A stretch of 64,000 nucleotides of DNA. Origin: an uncultured Eubacteriales bacterium (GTDB taxonomy: Bacteria; Bacillota; Clostridia; Oscillospirales; UBA644). A program made the translations under genes and the position numbers. Below are positions 43,132 through 52,126 of this stretch, one piece after another. The DNA is taken from contig CAJLLT010000003.1 of the NCBI GenBank assembly GCA_905207625.1, positions 1-64,000 on the forward strand. Direction: 5' to 3'. The first letter of the stretch is position 1; each line of letters opens with the position of its first letter. The notes beneath the pieces are model-generated. The model did no database searches. It saw only the letters and a list, made by a program, of their open reading frames with translations, and had not been told where the DNA came from.

Positions 43132-43856
43132 AGACCGTCCTCATAACCGGAGCCGGAAAGGGAATAGGTGCCGCCTGTGCCGCCCTGTTTGCTTCAAAGG
43201 GGTATAATGTTGCCGTGAATTACCGGAGCAGCCGCGATGAAGCGGAAGCCCTTGTTTCCGGATTGTGCCGGTCGGGGTATATTGCCCGGGCTTTTTGCGC
43301 CGACTGTTCCCGGGAAGATGACGTGAACAGCCTTTTCCGTGAGGTGGAAACGGCATTCGGCAGTGTGGATATACTCGTCAACAACGCCGGGATCGCACTG
43401 CAGAAGCTTTTGCAGGATACCTCCCCCGAAGAATGGGACGGGATAATGGCCAACGACCTGCGTTCGGCGTATCTGTGCACCCGCAGGGCGCTTCCGTCGA
43501 TGATAAACGGAAAGTACGGCAGCATAATAAATATTTCTTCGATCTGGGGTGAATACGGCGGCTCCTGTGAGGTGGCATATTCCGCCGCAAAAGCGGGGCT
43601 TATAGGTTTCACAAAGGCTCTCGCAAAGGAAGTCGGTCCCTCCGGAATAAGGGTCAACTGCGTATGTCCCGGAGTGATAGATACGGATATGAACCGTATT
43701 CATGACCGGGAAACTCTCGATTCTCTTGCGGAGGAAACGCCCCTGTGCCGTATAGGGAAGCCCGAAGAGGTTGCGGCGGCAGTGTTTTTTCTCGCCGCCG
43801 GAGAACCGTCCTTTATAACCGGTCAGGTGCTTGGTGTAAACGGCGGAATGATGTAG
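43128..43856 (+). CDS. SDR oxidoreductase, FabG/YmfI-like
   Basis: A 242-aa short-chain dehydrogenase: NAD(P) motif TGAGKGIG (8-15), NNAG (85-88) and the catalytic Ser138-Tyr151-Lys155 triad (ISSIWG, YSAAK). The SIWGEYGGSCEVAYSAAKAGLIGFTKALAKEVGPSG... stretch is of the type that annotation pipelines call EF-P 5-aminopentanone reductase (YmfI) in Firmicutes; a FabG role in fatty acid synthesis is the alternative. It is inserted between topA and trmFO, which are adjacent in Bacillus. Confidence 0.8.
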   Translation: MKTVLITGAGKGIGAACAALFASKGYNVAVNYRSSRDEAEALVSGLCRSGYIARAFCADCSREDDVNSLFREVETAFGSVDILVNNAGIALQKLLQDTSPEEWDGIMANDLRSAYLCTRRALPSMINGKYGSIINISSIWGEYGGSCEVAYSAAKAGLIGFTKALAKEVGPSGIRVNCVCPGVIDTDMNRIHDRETLDSLAEETPLCRIGKPEEVAAAVFFLAAGEPSFITGQVLGVNGGMM

Positions 43857-43871
43857 AAGGGAAAACCTGTT

Positions 43872-45197
43872 TTGACTGAAAATACAGTAAATGTTGTCGG
43901 TGCGGGTCTTGCGGGAAGCGAGGCTGCGTACCAGTTGGCAAAAAGAGGGGTTCATGTCCGTCTTTTTGAGATGAAACCGAAAAAAAAGATCCCGGCACAC
44001 AACACCGATAATTTCTGTGAACTGTGCTGTTCCAATTCTTTCCGCGCGGAGGGACTGGGCAATGCCGTTGGCGTCCTTAAAGAAGAACTCCGCCGGATGG
44101 ACAGCCTTGTTATGCGCTGTGCCGACCTGACCCGTGTACCGGCTGGGGGAGCTCTTGCGGTGGACAGGGAGAAGTTCTCTTCCTCCGTTACCGAGGCCCT
44201 GCGGGCACAGAAAAATATTGAAATAATCGAAAAAGAAGTAACCGACCTCGATTTTGAGGAAAACACGATAGTTGCCTCTGGACCGCTTACAAGTGACGCG
44301 CTTGCGGCGGCAATACACGGTTTCTTCGGAAGGGATGAGCTTCATTTTTTTGACGCGGCGGCACCGATAGTTCTGGCGGAAAGCGTGGATATGTCGAAGG
44401 CGTATCTTGCTTCCCGGTACGGAAAGGGTACGGCTGACTATATAAACTGCCCCATGGATAAGGAGCAGTACGAAGCTTTCTATGCCGCTCTTGTTTCCGC
44501 GCAGACGGCACAATTGCACGATTTTGAAAATGATAAGGTTTTTGAGGGCTGCATGCCGGTGGAGGTCATGGCTTCGAGGGGTGAAGAAACTCTGCGCTAC
44601 GGACCGATGAAGCCCGTGGGTCTGCCGGACCCCCATACCGGAAAGCTTCCCTATGCGGTGGTGCAGTTGCGTAAGGACAACGCCGCTTCCTCCATGTACA
44701 ACATCGTCGGGTTTCAGACTCATCTGCTTTTCGGAGAGCAAAGAAGGGTGTTTTCCATGATCCCTGGACTGGAAAATGCGGAATTTGTCCGTTACGGCGT
44801 AATGCATCGCAATACGTTTATAAATTCTCCGGGACAGCTTCGTCCCACATATGAGACGGTGAAGCGTAAGGGACTGTTTTTTGCCGGGCAGATGACCGGT
44901 GTTGAGGGTTATATAGAGAGCTGCAGCTCCGGGTTTGTGGCGGCGCTGAATGCTGTCCCCGGGCTGGAAAAACCGGTGATATTTGATAACCGTACCGCCA
45001 CGGGAGCCCTGGCTCAGTACATAAGCAACGAAAGTGTCGAGGCATTCGAGCCGATGAATGTTAATTTCGGAATATTCGCGCCTCTGGAAAAAACCGGACC
45101 CAACGGAAAAAAACTCCGCAAAGCCGACCGCAAAGCGGCTTATGCCGAAAGAGCCCTTGAAGTTATTGACGGCATGAAGGCGGAGTTTGGTATATAA
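43872..45197 (+). CDS. trmFO: tRNA:m5U54 methyltransferase TrmFO
   Basis: An FAD- and methylenetetrahydrofolate-dependent enzyme that makes ribothymidine at tRNA position 54. The 441-aa protein has the FAD motif VVGAGLAGSEAAYQLA, ELCCSNSFRAE, TGLINGPTL-like RVPAGGALAVDR and GQMTGVEGYIES. The start is TTG 43872, with AAGGG about 11 bases upstream. This TrmFO form is restricted to bacteria that use folate rather than SAM for this base. It follows the SDR gene by 15 bp. Confidence 0.95.
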   Translation: MTENTVNVVGAGLAGSEAAYQLAKRGVHVRLFEMKPKKKIPAHNTDNFCELCCSNSFRAEGLGNAVGVLKEELRRMDSLVMRCADLTRVPAGGALAVDREKFSSSVTEALRAQKNIEIIEKEVTDLDFEENTIVASGPLTSDALAAAIHGFFGRDELHFFDAAAPIVLAESVDMSKAYLASRYGKGTADYINCPMDKEQYEAFYAALVSAQTAQLHDFENDKVFEGCMPVEVMASRGEETLRYGPMKPVGLPDPHTGKLPYAVVQLRKDNAASSMYNIVGFQTHLLFGEQRRVFSMIPGLENAEFVRYGVMHRNTFINSPGQLRPTYETVKRKGLFFAGQMTGVEGYIESCSSGFVAALNAVPGLEKPVIFDNRTATGALAQYISNESVEAFEPMNVNFGIFAPLEKTGPNGKKLRKADRKAAYAERALEVIDGMKAEFGI

Positions 45198-45218
45198 TTC
45201 CTCAAAAGGGGGACATTA

Positions 45219-46241
45219 ATGATGAAACTGATAATAGACGTAATGGGCGGCGACAACGCGCCGGATGCCGTTCTTGAGGCCTGTGCGGCGGCAAGGGACG
45301 AGTTTCCGGAAGTGGAATTCATTCTGGTGGGGAAAAGCGATGTTATAAAACAGCGCACGGAAGCCCTCGGTATTGCACCGAAGCTTTCCGGCTGCACCGT
45401 GGAAGACGCCCCAGATGAGATCACAATGTGCGATGAGCCTATATCCGTAAGGCACAAAAAGGATTCCTCCATGGCTGTGGCTCTGAGACTTCTCAAGGAA
45501 GGGCAGGGTGACGCTCTGGTCAGCGCCGGGAACACCGGTGCCCTGCTTGTGGGTGCGACGCTTTTCGTCCGCTGTATCGACGGTATAAAGAGGGCAGCCC
45601 TTTGCCCCATGTTTCCCACAAAAACGGGGAAAATGATGATAGTTGACAGCGGTGCAAACCTGGACTGCAAGCCGGAAATGCTGAATCAGTTCGCCGTGAT
45701 GGGAAGCGAATATATGCGGTGCATGGAGGGGCTTGAGTCTCCCCGTGTCGGTCTTGCCAACAACGGCGAGGAGGAAACAAAGGGCCCCGAGCTGTACGTT
45801 GAGGCCTATAAACTGCTTAAGGCAAACAAAAACATCAACTTTATAGGAAATGTTGAGGGCAGGGGCGTCATGATGGGACAGTGCGACGTGCTTGTCTGCG
45901 ACGGGTTTACGGGGAATCTTATACTGAAGAGCTGTGAGGGTACCGGGCTCCTGTTTATCGGTGAACTCAAGGATATCTTCTACAAGAACCTCATTACGAA
46001 ACTGGGTGCGGCGCTGGTATATAAGGGGCTGAAACAGTTTAAAAAGAGAATGGATTACAAGGAGATCGGCGGCGCGGTGCTTCTGGGTATACGCAAGCCG
46101 GTGGTCAAAGCCCACGGAAGCAGTGATGCAAGGGCTTACCGCAGTGCCATAAGACAGGCGGTGAATTTTGCCCGTGCGGGGGTAATTGACCGTATCTCCG
46201 CCGTGGCGGCTACGCTTTCCGATGCCGGAAAGGCGGAATAA
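45219..46241 (+). CDS. plsX: Phosphate acyltransferase PlsX
   Basis: PlsX makes acyl-phosphate from acyl-ACP, for PlsY in phospholipid synthesis. The 340-aa protein opens IIDVMGGDNAP and has VSAGNTGALLVGA, the VDSGAN signature, ELLGQCDVLVCDGFTGN-like GQCDVLVCDGFTGN and a C-terminal KPVVKAHGSS. Either ATG 45219 or 45222 is possible after GGGGGA. It is adjacent to an ACP-like gene and rnc, a common bacterial order (fabD/fabG/acpP often sit beside plsX). Confidence 0.94.
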   Translation: MMKLIIDVMGGDNAPDAVLEACAAARDEFPEVEFILVGKSDVIKQRTEALGIAPKLSGCTVEDAPDEITMCDEPISVRHKKDSSMAVALRLLKEGQGDALVSAGNTGALLVGATLFVRCIDGIKRAALCPMFPTKTGKMMIVDSGANLDCKPEMLNQFAVMGSEYMRCMEGLESPRVGLANNGEEETKGPELYVEAYKLLKANKNINFIGNVEGRGVMMGQCDVLVCDGFTGNLILKSCEGTGLLFIGELKDIFYKNLITKLGAALVYKGLKQFKKRMDYKEIGGAVLLGIRKPVVKAHGSSDARAYRSAIRQAVNFARAGVIDRISAVAATLSDAGKAE

Positions 46242-46254
46242 GAAAGGGTTTTAC

Positions 46255-46497
46255 ATGAGCAGGGAAGAAGTTTTTGAAAGGCTTCTGCCGGAACTTGCGG
46301 ATGTTTTCGGTGTGGAGCCGGATGAGATTACCGTGCAGACCGATATGTTCGAAGAACTTGGCGCGGACAGGTTCGATATGACGGAAATATCGATGATAAT
46401 CGAGGAAGAGTTTGATATTCTTACCGACGACGAGGTCTTTTCCGGAATAAAGACTGTCCGGCAACTGTGCGATTATGTGTGCGACAAGGCGGAATAG
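46255..46497 (+). CDS. Acyl-carrier-protein homologue lacking the phosphopantetheine Ser
   Basis: An 80-aa acidic four-helix protein in the acpP position between plsX and rnc. ACPs carry phosphopantetheine on Ser in the motif DSL. Here the motif reads GADRFDM (D38-R39-F40): Ser is Arg, encoded AGG at 46369. The rest (ITVQTDMFEELGAD, EEFDILTDDEVFSGIKTVRQLCDYV) is ACP-like. It cannot be a normal acyl carrier; another ACP must exist. ATG 46255 starts the domain; the frame from 46186 is rejected. Confidence 0.85.
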   Translation: MSREEVFERLLPELADVFGVEPDEITVQTDMFEELGADRFDMTEISMIIEEEFDILTDDEVFSGIKTVRQLCDYVCDKAE

Positions 46498-46509
46498 CCG
46501 GAGGATAAC

Positions 46510-47214
46510 ATGAACGATCATATTCCCGAGGAATTACGGCAGGCGGTGGTGCTCCTGGAAGAGAAAACCGGGTATGTTTTCTCTGACAAGTCCCTTGCCG
46601 CGAATGCTCTGACTCATTCCTCATTCTACAATGAACATAAGAAAAACTCCGTCTCCAACGAAAGACTGGAGTTTCTGGGGGATTCCGTCCTGTCCCTGAT
46701 AATGTGCGAGTATCTTTATCTTCACGATGACCGTGACGAGGGAAGACTGACAAAGATCAAGGCGGCGCTGGTGTGCGAGGAAAGCCTGTACGGCTTTGCC
46801 AGAAAGATAGGGCTGGGGGACTGTATCTGTTTCGGAAAGGGCGACAGGGAAGAGGGGCGCACAAGGCCTTCCTCCCTTGCGGATGCGGTAGAGGCGGTCC
46901 TTGGCGCGATATACCTTGACGGGGGCATGGAAAAGGCACGGGAGCTGATCCTTCCTTATCTCTCGGAAAGTCTTGCGGAGTATGACACCGGGTCGGATTA
47001 TAAGACCATGCTTCAGGAAGTGGTGCAGAAAAACAAGGGTGAACGTCTTACATATGAGATTACTTCCGAGTCCGGTCCGTCCCATGACAAACAGTTTGAG
47101 TGCAACGTGCTTATAAACAGCAATGTCATTGCCCGGGGCAGCGGCCATTCCAAAAAGGCGGCGGAACAGGCGGCTGCCCGGGAGGCTCTGTCTCTTATGG
47201 GGATAACCAAATGA
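46510..47214 (+). CDS. rnc: Ribonuclease III
   Basis: RNase III cuts double-stranded RNA in rRNA precursors and structured mRNAs. The 234-aa protein has the signature NERLEFLGDSVLS (E54, D58) and second acidic pair in LADAVEAVLG (D125, E128) for the metal site, followed by a dsRNA-binding domain ending SKKAAEQAAAREALSLMG. GGAGG precedes the ATG. It overlaps the radical SAM gene by ATGA. Confidence 0.96.
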   Translation: MNDHIPEELRQAVVLLEEKTGYVFSDKSLAANALTHSSFYNEHKKNSVSNERLEFLGDSVLSLIMCEYLYLHDDRDEGRLTKIKAALVCEESLYGFARKIGLGDCICFGKGDREEGRTRPSSLADAVEAVLGAIYLDGGMEKARELILPYLSESLAEYDTGSDYKTMLQEVVQKNKGERLTYEITSESGPSHDKQFECNVLINSNVIARGSGHSKKAAEQAAAREALSLMGITK

Positions 47215-48248
47215 CTCCGGAGGGAAAACATGCCACAGTCCCGGTTTTTGTACCCCATATGGCGTGTCCTAACGACTGTGTTTTCTGCAATCAGCGCCGC
47301 ATAGCCGGAACTGAAAAGCCGATAGAAGATGTGTACGGCTGCCTCCGGGACGAAATGTCCAAGATGTCAAAGCAGTTCCGGGAAGTGGATATTGCCTTCT
47401 TCGGCGGAAGTTTTACCGGTATAGGAGAGGCTGAAATGCGCCGTTACCTATCCGCCGCCGCGAAAATAAGGCAGCAGGACGGCAGAATAACCGGAATAAG
47501 GCTTTCCACACGTCCGGATTATATTGACCCGGATATACTGGGAATACTGAAGGAATACGGCGTTACTGCGGTGGAACTCGGGGCGCAGAGCATGGACGAC
47601 GGTGTTCTTGCCCTTGCCGGGCGGGGACATACCGCATCCGATACCGTAAGAGCCGCCGGAATGATCCGTGATGCGGGCTTTGAGCTCGTTCTGCAGATCA
47701 TGCCGGGATTGCCGGGAAGCGATGAGAAAAAAGACCTGGAAACTGCCGATGCGGTGTTCGCACTTAAGCCGGACGGGATACGGATATATCCCTGCACCGT
47801 TATAAAGCAGACGAAACTGGAGGATATGTATCTGCGGGGGGAATACATTCCCTATACTGTGGAACAGGCGGTGGATGTCTGTGCAAAAATAGCCGGAAAG
47901 GCTCAGTCGGAAGGGGTAAAGATCCTCCGTATGGGACTCCACAGCTCCGACCTTGTCCGGGATAACTCCGTTACTGCGGGGCCCTTTCATCCGGCATTCG
48001 GAGAACTTGTGACACAGAGAATATATCTCTCAAGGGCTGAAAAGCTTCTTGATGAGGTCTTCCGGGAGAAAAAACCGGAAAAAATACGTCTTGCGGTGGC
48101 AAAGGGCCACACCTCGAAAATGACGGGGCAGAAAAGACGGAACATTACTTATCTTGAGGGGAAATACAGCGTGAAGATCACCGTTTGCGAGGATGAAAAC
48201 CTTGCTCCGGGGGAGATCGGGGTGCTTGAAAATGACGATGAAAAATAA
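47211..48248 (+). CDS. Elp3-like radical SAM protein
   Basis: A 345-aa radical SAM enzyme with the iron-sulfur motif CPNDCVFC (CX3CX2C) near residue 18, the GGSFTG loop, TRPDYID and EFGVQSM-like ELGAQSM segments. It resembles the bacterial Elp3-type proteins found beside rnc in clostridia, but it lacks an acetyltransferase domain, so a tRNA-modifying role is inference. ATG 47211 overlaps the rnc stop. The end is followed by a Gfo/Idh gene that starts within its last codons. Confidence 0.85.
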   Translation: MTPEGKHATVPVFVPHMACPNDCVFCNQRRIAGTEKPIEDVYGCLRDEMSKMSKQFREVDIAFFGGSFTGIGEAEMRRYLSAAAKIRQQDGRITGIRLSTRPDYIDPDILGILKEYGVTAVELGAQSMDDGVLALAGRGHTASDTVRAAGMIRDAGFELVLQIMPGLPGSDEKKDLETADAVFALKPDGIRIYPCTVIKQTKLEDMYLRGEYIPYTVEQAVDVCAKIAGKAQSEGVKILRMGLHSSDLVRDNSVTAGPFHPAFGELVTQRIYLSRAEKLLDEVFREKKPEKIRLAVAKGHTSKMTGQKRRNITYLEGKYSVKITVCEDENLAPGEIGVLENDDEK

Positions 48249-49239
48249 ACTCAGAGCTGCAGTGATCGGCTGCGGTGCCGTTGCCGGACAGCATCTGTAT
48301 TCCATAGCGGATATGGCGGACGCGGAACTTGTGGCGGTATGTGACATAAAAGAAGAACGGGCGAAAAAAGCTTCTGAACTCGGGGAAAATGTAGCGGTAT
48401 ATACCGACTGGGAAAAAATGATCCGGGAGGCGGATATAGATGTCTGCCATATATGTACCCCCCATTATCTGCATGTTCCGATGGCTGTGGAATGTCTGCG
48501 CCGGGGAATAAACGTTCTGACCGAAAAACCCTGCGCGGATAATGTGGAAAACGGCGAAAAACTTCTCCGTGAAGCGGAAAAAAGTACGGCGCAATGCGGG
48601 GTATGCTTTCAGAACAGATATAACCTTACCAGCCGTGTACTCAAACAGAAGTTGGACAGCGGTGAATACGGGAAAATTCTCGGCGCGAGGGCGTTTGTTA
48701 CCTGGCACCGGGAGGACGGGTACTATACCGAAAGCGGCTGGAGAGGAAAGATAGCCACAGAGGGCGGCGGGGTGATGATGAATCAGGCAATACATACCCT
48801 TGACCTGGTCCGGTGGCTTCTCGGGGATGTGGAACAGGTTCAGGGCAAGGTGGCATCTCACTGGTTCGGGCATATAAATGATACGGAGGATACCGCCGAG
48901 ATTGCGATACGTTTCAAAAGCGGGGCGAGAGGAATTGTGTTCGCAACGGTCGGATATGTTACCGATTCTCCGGTATTTATTGAAATCGTGACCGAAAAAG
49001 CCGTGTTTACCCTTTGCGATACCCTTACGGTGAAAGGCTGTGACGGTCAGACAGAGGTCTTCCGCAATCTTCCCGGAAAAGTCGGGGCAAAGGCGTACTG
49101 GGGCACCTGCCACGAAGAGCTTATACAGGACTTTTACCGTTGCGTGGAACAGAACAAACCCTTTCCTATACCCGTCCGGGAGGCAATGAAGAGCCTCAGA
49201 ATGATCGATCAGCTTTATACTTCGAGCCGAAAGGAGTAA
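48232..49239 (+). CDS. Gfo/Idh/MocA family oxidoreductase
   Basis: A 335-aa NAD(P)-dependent oxidoreductase with an N-terminal Rossmann motif (AVIGCGAVAGQHL), the TEKP element typical of the family (TEKPCADNVENGEKLL), and the C-terminal sugar-binding domain with the HTLDLVRWLLG helix. The substrate is probably a sugar or inositol derivative but cannot be read. The start is ATG 48232 or 48238; both lie inside the previous gene. It is followed by a membrane protein of unknown function at 3 bp. Confidence 0.9.
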   Translation: MTMKNKLRAAVIGCGAVAGQHLYSIADMADAELVAVCDIKEERAKKASELGENVAVYTDWEKMIREADIDVCHICTPHYLHVPMAVECLRRGINVLTEKPCADNVENGEKLLREAEKSTAQCGVCFQNRYNLTSRVLKQKLDSGEYGKILGARAFVTWHREDGYYTESGWRGKIATEGGGVMMNQAIHTLDLVRWLLGDVEQVQGKVASHWFGHINDTEDTAEIAIRFKSGARGIVFATVGYVTDSPVFIEIVTEKAVFTLCDTLTVKGCDGQTEVFRNLPGKVGAKAYWGTCHEELIQDFYRCVEQNKPFPIPVREAMKSLRMIDQLYTSSRKE

Positions 49240-49242
49240 CGG

Positions 49243-49827
49243 ATGCAGTACATAATCGTCGGTTTTCTTTTTACTCTCATCAATTTTGCCTGGCCTGTGA
49301 AAAGTGCGGAAGGGGCAACGTATATTGTTGATATCCTTCCGGATTTTATCGGATATCTCCTTATCTGGTTTGCCCTTGAAAAGCGAGCTGATGTAAACCG
49401 CATCTGCAAGGCTGGTCTGAATGTTGCCGCAGTCCTTACCGGCGTAACGTTTGTACATTTCCTTTGCCAGATAAGGTTTCTCTTCATGCCCATGCTGGGG
49501 GACCGTTCCCTTGTTTTTGTTAAAAACGCTTATGAATGGCTCGGCAAAGGTTTTGAGTATATTTCAGGAATAGTCACCGCCTGCGGCTTCGGCTTTGCGG
49601 TTCTGTTCCTGCTCGGAGTCCGTCTGCGGACGAAAACGCTCGGACTCAGGGGCCGGATTCCGCTGATATTCGTTTGTGTGGGACTGTGCGGAGTTACCGC
49701 GGCGGGATATATCGTTTCGGTCTGGGTCACCTTACCCTTTAGTCTGACATACATGGCGGTCATGACTGCCGCAGCGGTCACGGCGACCACATACCTGTGC
49801 TTGAATAAGGATGAAAGATTCCGATAA
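49243..49827 (+). CDS. Membrane protein of unknown function
   Basis: A 194-aa protein with about five membrane helices. The first helix begins MQYIIVGFLFTLINFAW. A motif LPDFIGYLLIWFAL (about residues 31-44) recurs in many clostridial membrane proteins that have no known role. I do not recognise a family with function. AAGGAG lies before the ATG. It is 3 bp from the oxidoreductase and 12 bp from murC, so it is probably co-transcribed with them. Confidence 0.65.
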   Translation: MQYIIVGFLFTLINFAWPVKSAEGATYIVDILPDFIGYLLIWFALEKRADVNRICKAGLNVAAVLTGVTFVHFLCQIRFLFMPMLGDRSLVFVKNAYEWLGKGFEYISGIVTACGFGFAVLFLLGVRLRTKTLGLRGRIPLIFVCVGLCGVTAAGYIVSVWVTLPFSLTYMAVMTAAAVTATTYLCLNKDERFR

Positions 49828-49839
49828 GAAAGGCAAAAT

Positions 49840-51222
49840 ATGAATATTCTTGATAATGTGAAAAAGGTCTGGTTCATTGGCATTGGCGGCTCCTCCATGA
49901 GCAGCCTTGCGGAGATCCTGATGCGCCGGGGCTTCTCTGTAGCAGGCTCCGATATGCAGTCCTCCGCCATGACGGATAAGCTTTCCGGGGACGGAATAAA
50001 GGTCTGCATCGGTCACGATGCCGAAAATCTGAAAAAAGAAAACCCCGATATCGTGGTGCGTACCGATGCCATAGCAATGACGAATCCCGAAGTTGTCTAC
50101 GCTTCGGAAAACGGAATTCCCGTTTATCGCCGGGCTGAGCTTCTGGGAACGATCCTTGCGGGATATGAAAAGACCGTCGGGGTTGCCGGAACTCACGGCA
50201 AGACCACGACCAGTTCCATGATCACCTCCGTTTTTATGGAGCAGTACCCTGATGTTTCCGCCATTATCGGCGGTAAAATGAAGCGGATAGATTCTTCTTA
50301 TAAGATCGGCTCGGATAAGTTCTGTGTTTTCGAGAGCTGTGAATTCCGGGACTCTTTTCTGCATTTTCATCCCGATATTTCCGTTGTGCTGAACATAGCA
50401 GAAGATCATATGGAGTATTTCAAGACTCTGGAGAATCTTATTTCTTCTTTCAGGAAATATCTTTCCAATACCCGGCCGGGGGGTACGGTGGTGTATAACG
50501 CGGAATGCCCCAATTCCGCAAAGATGATAGAAGGATATCAGGGTAATAAAATATCTTTCGGAGTTGAGCGGGGGGATGTTCACGCCCGGAATATTGAGGA
50601 TGAACACGGGATATACTCCTTTGACTGCATAATCCACGGAAAGTTCTTCACCCGTATCAGACTTTCCGTCCCGGGGTATCATAATGTAAAAAATGCCCTT
50701 GCCACCGCCGCCGCAAGCTATGTTGCGGGTATAGATGCCGCTGCCGTAAGTTCCGGAATTGCCCACTATACGGGGGCCGGACGGCGGTTTGAGTACCACT
50801 GTACCGTTAACGGCGCAGTTATTGCGGACGATTACGGCCACCATCCCGATGCCTACCGCGTAACCTTCGCCACTGCCCGTGAACTGGGGTTCAAGCGGAT
50901 AATCGCTATCCACCAGCCCCATACCTATTCCCGGACCAAAATGCTTATGGATGAGTTTGTTGAAGTCCTTTCCACGGTGGATAAGGTCCTAATTCCGCCG
51001 ATCTATGCCGCCCGGGAGACGAATGATGAGTACCGGGTGTATTCCCAGGATCTCGTCGCCCGTTTGCCCAATGCCGAATATATGGAGGATTTTGAACATA
51101 TCGCCCGCAGGGTCAAGCAACTTGCGCAACCCGGGGATCTGTTTATTACCCTGGGATGCGGTGATATCTATAAGGCGGCGGAGCTTATAACAAAGCTGTA
51201 CGGAGAAAAAAAATTCCTTTAA
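49840..51222 (+). CDS. murC: UDP-N-acetylmuramate--L-alanine ligase
   Basis: MurC adds the first L-Ala to UDP-MurNAc in peptidoglycan synthesis. The 460-aa protein has the N-terminal UDP-binding loop FIGIGGSSMSSLA, the ATP site GTHGKTTTSSM, the metal-binding region with ESCEFRDSFL, and the late GAGRRFEYH and DDYGHHPDAY motifs. AAAGG precedes the ATG. It ends at a terminator and is the last gene of the run that starts at ktrB. Confidence 0.95.
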   Translation: MNILDNVKKVWFIGIGGSSMSSLAEILMRRGFSVAGSDMQSSAMTDKLSGDGIKVCIGHDAENLKKENPDIVVRTDAIAMTNPEVVYASENGIPVYRRAELLGTILAGYEKTVGVAGTHGKTTTSSMITSVFMEQYPDVSAIIGGKMKRIDSSYKIGSDKFCVFESCEFRDSFLHFHPDISVVLNIAEDHMEYFKTLENLISSFRKYLSNTRPGGTVVYNAECPNSAKMIEGYQGNKISFGVERGDVHARNIEDEHGIYSFDCIIHGKFFTRIRLSVPGYHNVKNALATAAASYVAGIDAAAVSSGIAHYTGAGRRFEYHCTVNGAVIADDYGHHPDAYRVTFATARELGFKRIIAIHQPHTYSRTKMLMDEFVEVLSTVDKVLIPPIYAARETNDEYRVYSQDLVARLPNAEYMEDFEHIARRVKQLAQPGDLFITLGCGDIYKAAELITKLYGEKKFL

Positions 51223-51231
51223 GAGAGAAAG

Positions 51232-51256
51232 AACGTCGCTGTTGCGGCGTTTTTTC
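51232..51256 (+). terminator. Terminator after murC
   Basis: The arms AACGTCGC and GCGGCGTT (51232-51239, 51244-51251) have a TGTT loop and one G-U pair, followed by TTTTTCG. Confidence 0.8.
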
Positions 51257-51306
51257 GTTTTAATAAAATCTTAAGGGAAATAAGGGTTTCTTTTTCAGAA
51301 AAACAG

Positions 51307-51315
51307 TGGTATAAT
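51307..51315 (+). promoter_or_regulatory. Extended -10 promoter of the two-component operon
   Basis: TGGTATAAT (TGn plus perfect -10, 51310-51315) without a good -35; the start codon is 110 bp downstream. The extended -10 compensates for a weak -35 (TTTCTT at 51287). Confidence 0.5.
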
Positions 51316-51424
51316 ATGCGTGAGGATGTCCGGAAGGCTTTTCCGGACGCAAAGTACATTTCTGCCGGGCTGGGGCGGATCTCCGTTTTCAGCGTGTCGG
51401 GAATCCAGAGGAAGGACCGGAAAT

Positions 51425-52126
51425 ATGCCGAACATACTTGTCTGTGACGATGAAAGGGATATTGTCTCCGCGCTGAAGATATATCTTACCGCCGAGGGAT
51501 ACGAGGTCTTTACCGCCTACGACGGTATGGATGCGGTACGGGTGACAGAGGAAAAAGAGGTTCATCTGATACTGATGGATATAATGATGCCGGTCATGGA
51601 CGGGGTAGAAGCGGTATCAAGGATCCGGCAGGAGTATAACGTCCCGATAATTTTTCTCAGTGCCAAAGGCGAGGACACGGATAAGATAATAGGGCTCAAT
51701 ATCGGTGCGGACGATTATATCACGAAACCGTTTAATCCCGTAGAGCTCGTGGCACGGGTAAAAGCCTCCCTCCGCCGGTACATGAAGTTCGGCGGCGTGC
51801 CATCCGTTTCGCCTTCAAGGCTTGAAGTCGGCGGAATAGTGATAAACGACGATGAAAAGACCGTTACCGCAGAGGGAGAGCCGGTGACTCTTACTCCTAC
51901 GGAGTACGATATTCTCAAACTGCTCATGGCAAGCCCCGGCAAGGTCTTTTCGATAAAGGATATTTACCGTAATGTCTGGGGCGATTCGCCTTACGGCGCG
52001 GAAAATACTGTTGCCGTTCACATACGGCATCTTCGGGAAAAGCTGGAGATAAACCCTGCCGAGCCACGGTATCTGAAGGTGGTCTGGGGGCAGGGATATA
52101 AAGTTGATGGGGGCAATGTGAAATGA
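51425..52126 (+). CDS. OmpR/PhoB-family response regulator
   Basis: A 233-aa transcription factor. The receiver domain has acidic residues in CDDE, the phosphoacceptor Asp52 in LMDIMMP and Lys in ITKPF; the C-terminal winged helix (LTPTEYDILKLL, AVHIRHLREKLE, WGQGYKV) is of the OmpR class. ATG 51425 follows GGAAGGA; the frame upstream to 51320 is not expected. The stop overlaps the kinase gene by 4 nt. Its regulon is unknown; the sugar-transport operon downstream is a candidate. Confidence 0.9.
   Translation: MPNILVCDDERDIVSALKIYLTAEGYEVFTAYDGMDAVRVTEEKEVHLILMDIMMPVMDGVEAVSRIRQEYNVPIIFLSAKGEDTDKIIGLNIGADDYITKPFNPVELVARVKASLRRYMKFGGVPSVSPSRLEVGGIVINDDEKTVTAEGEPVTLTPTEYDILKLLMASPGKVFSIKDIYRNVWGDSPYGAENTVAVHIRHLREKLEINPAEPRYLKVVWGQGYKVDGGNVK

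Noticed and set aside
43194..44807. 537-aa open frame on the minus strand
   Set aside because: Antisense to the SDR and trmFO genes, which have full catalytic motifs. No homology pattern is visible.
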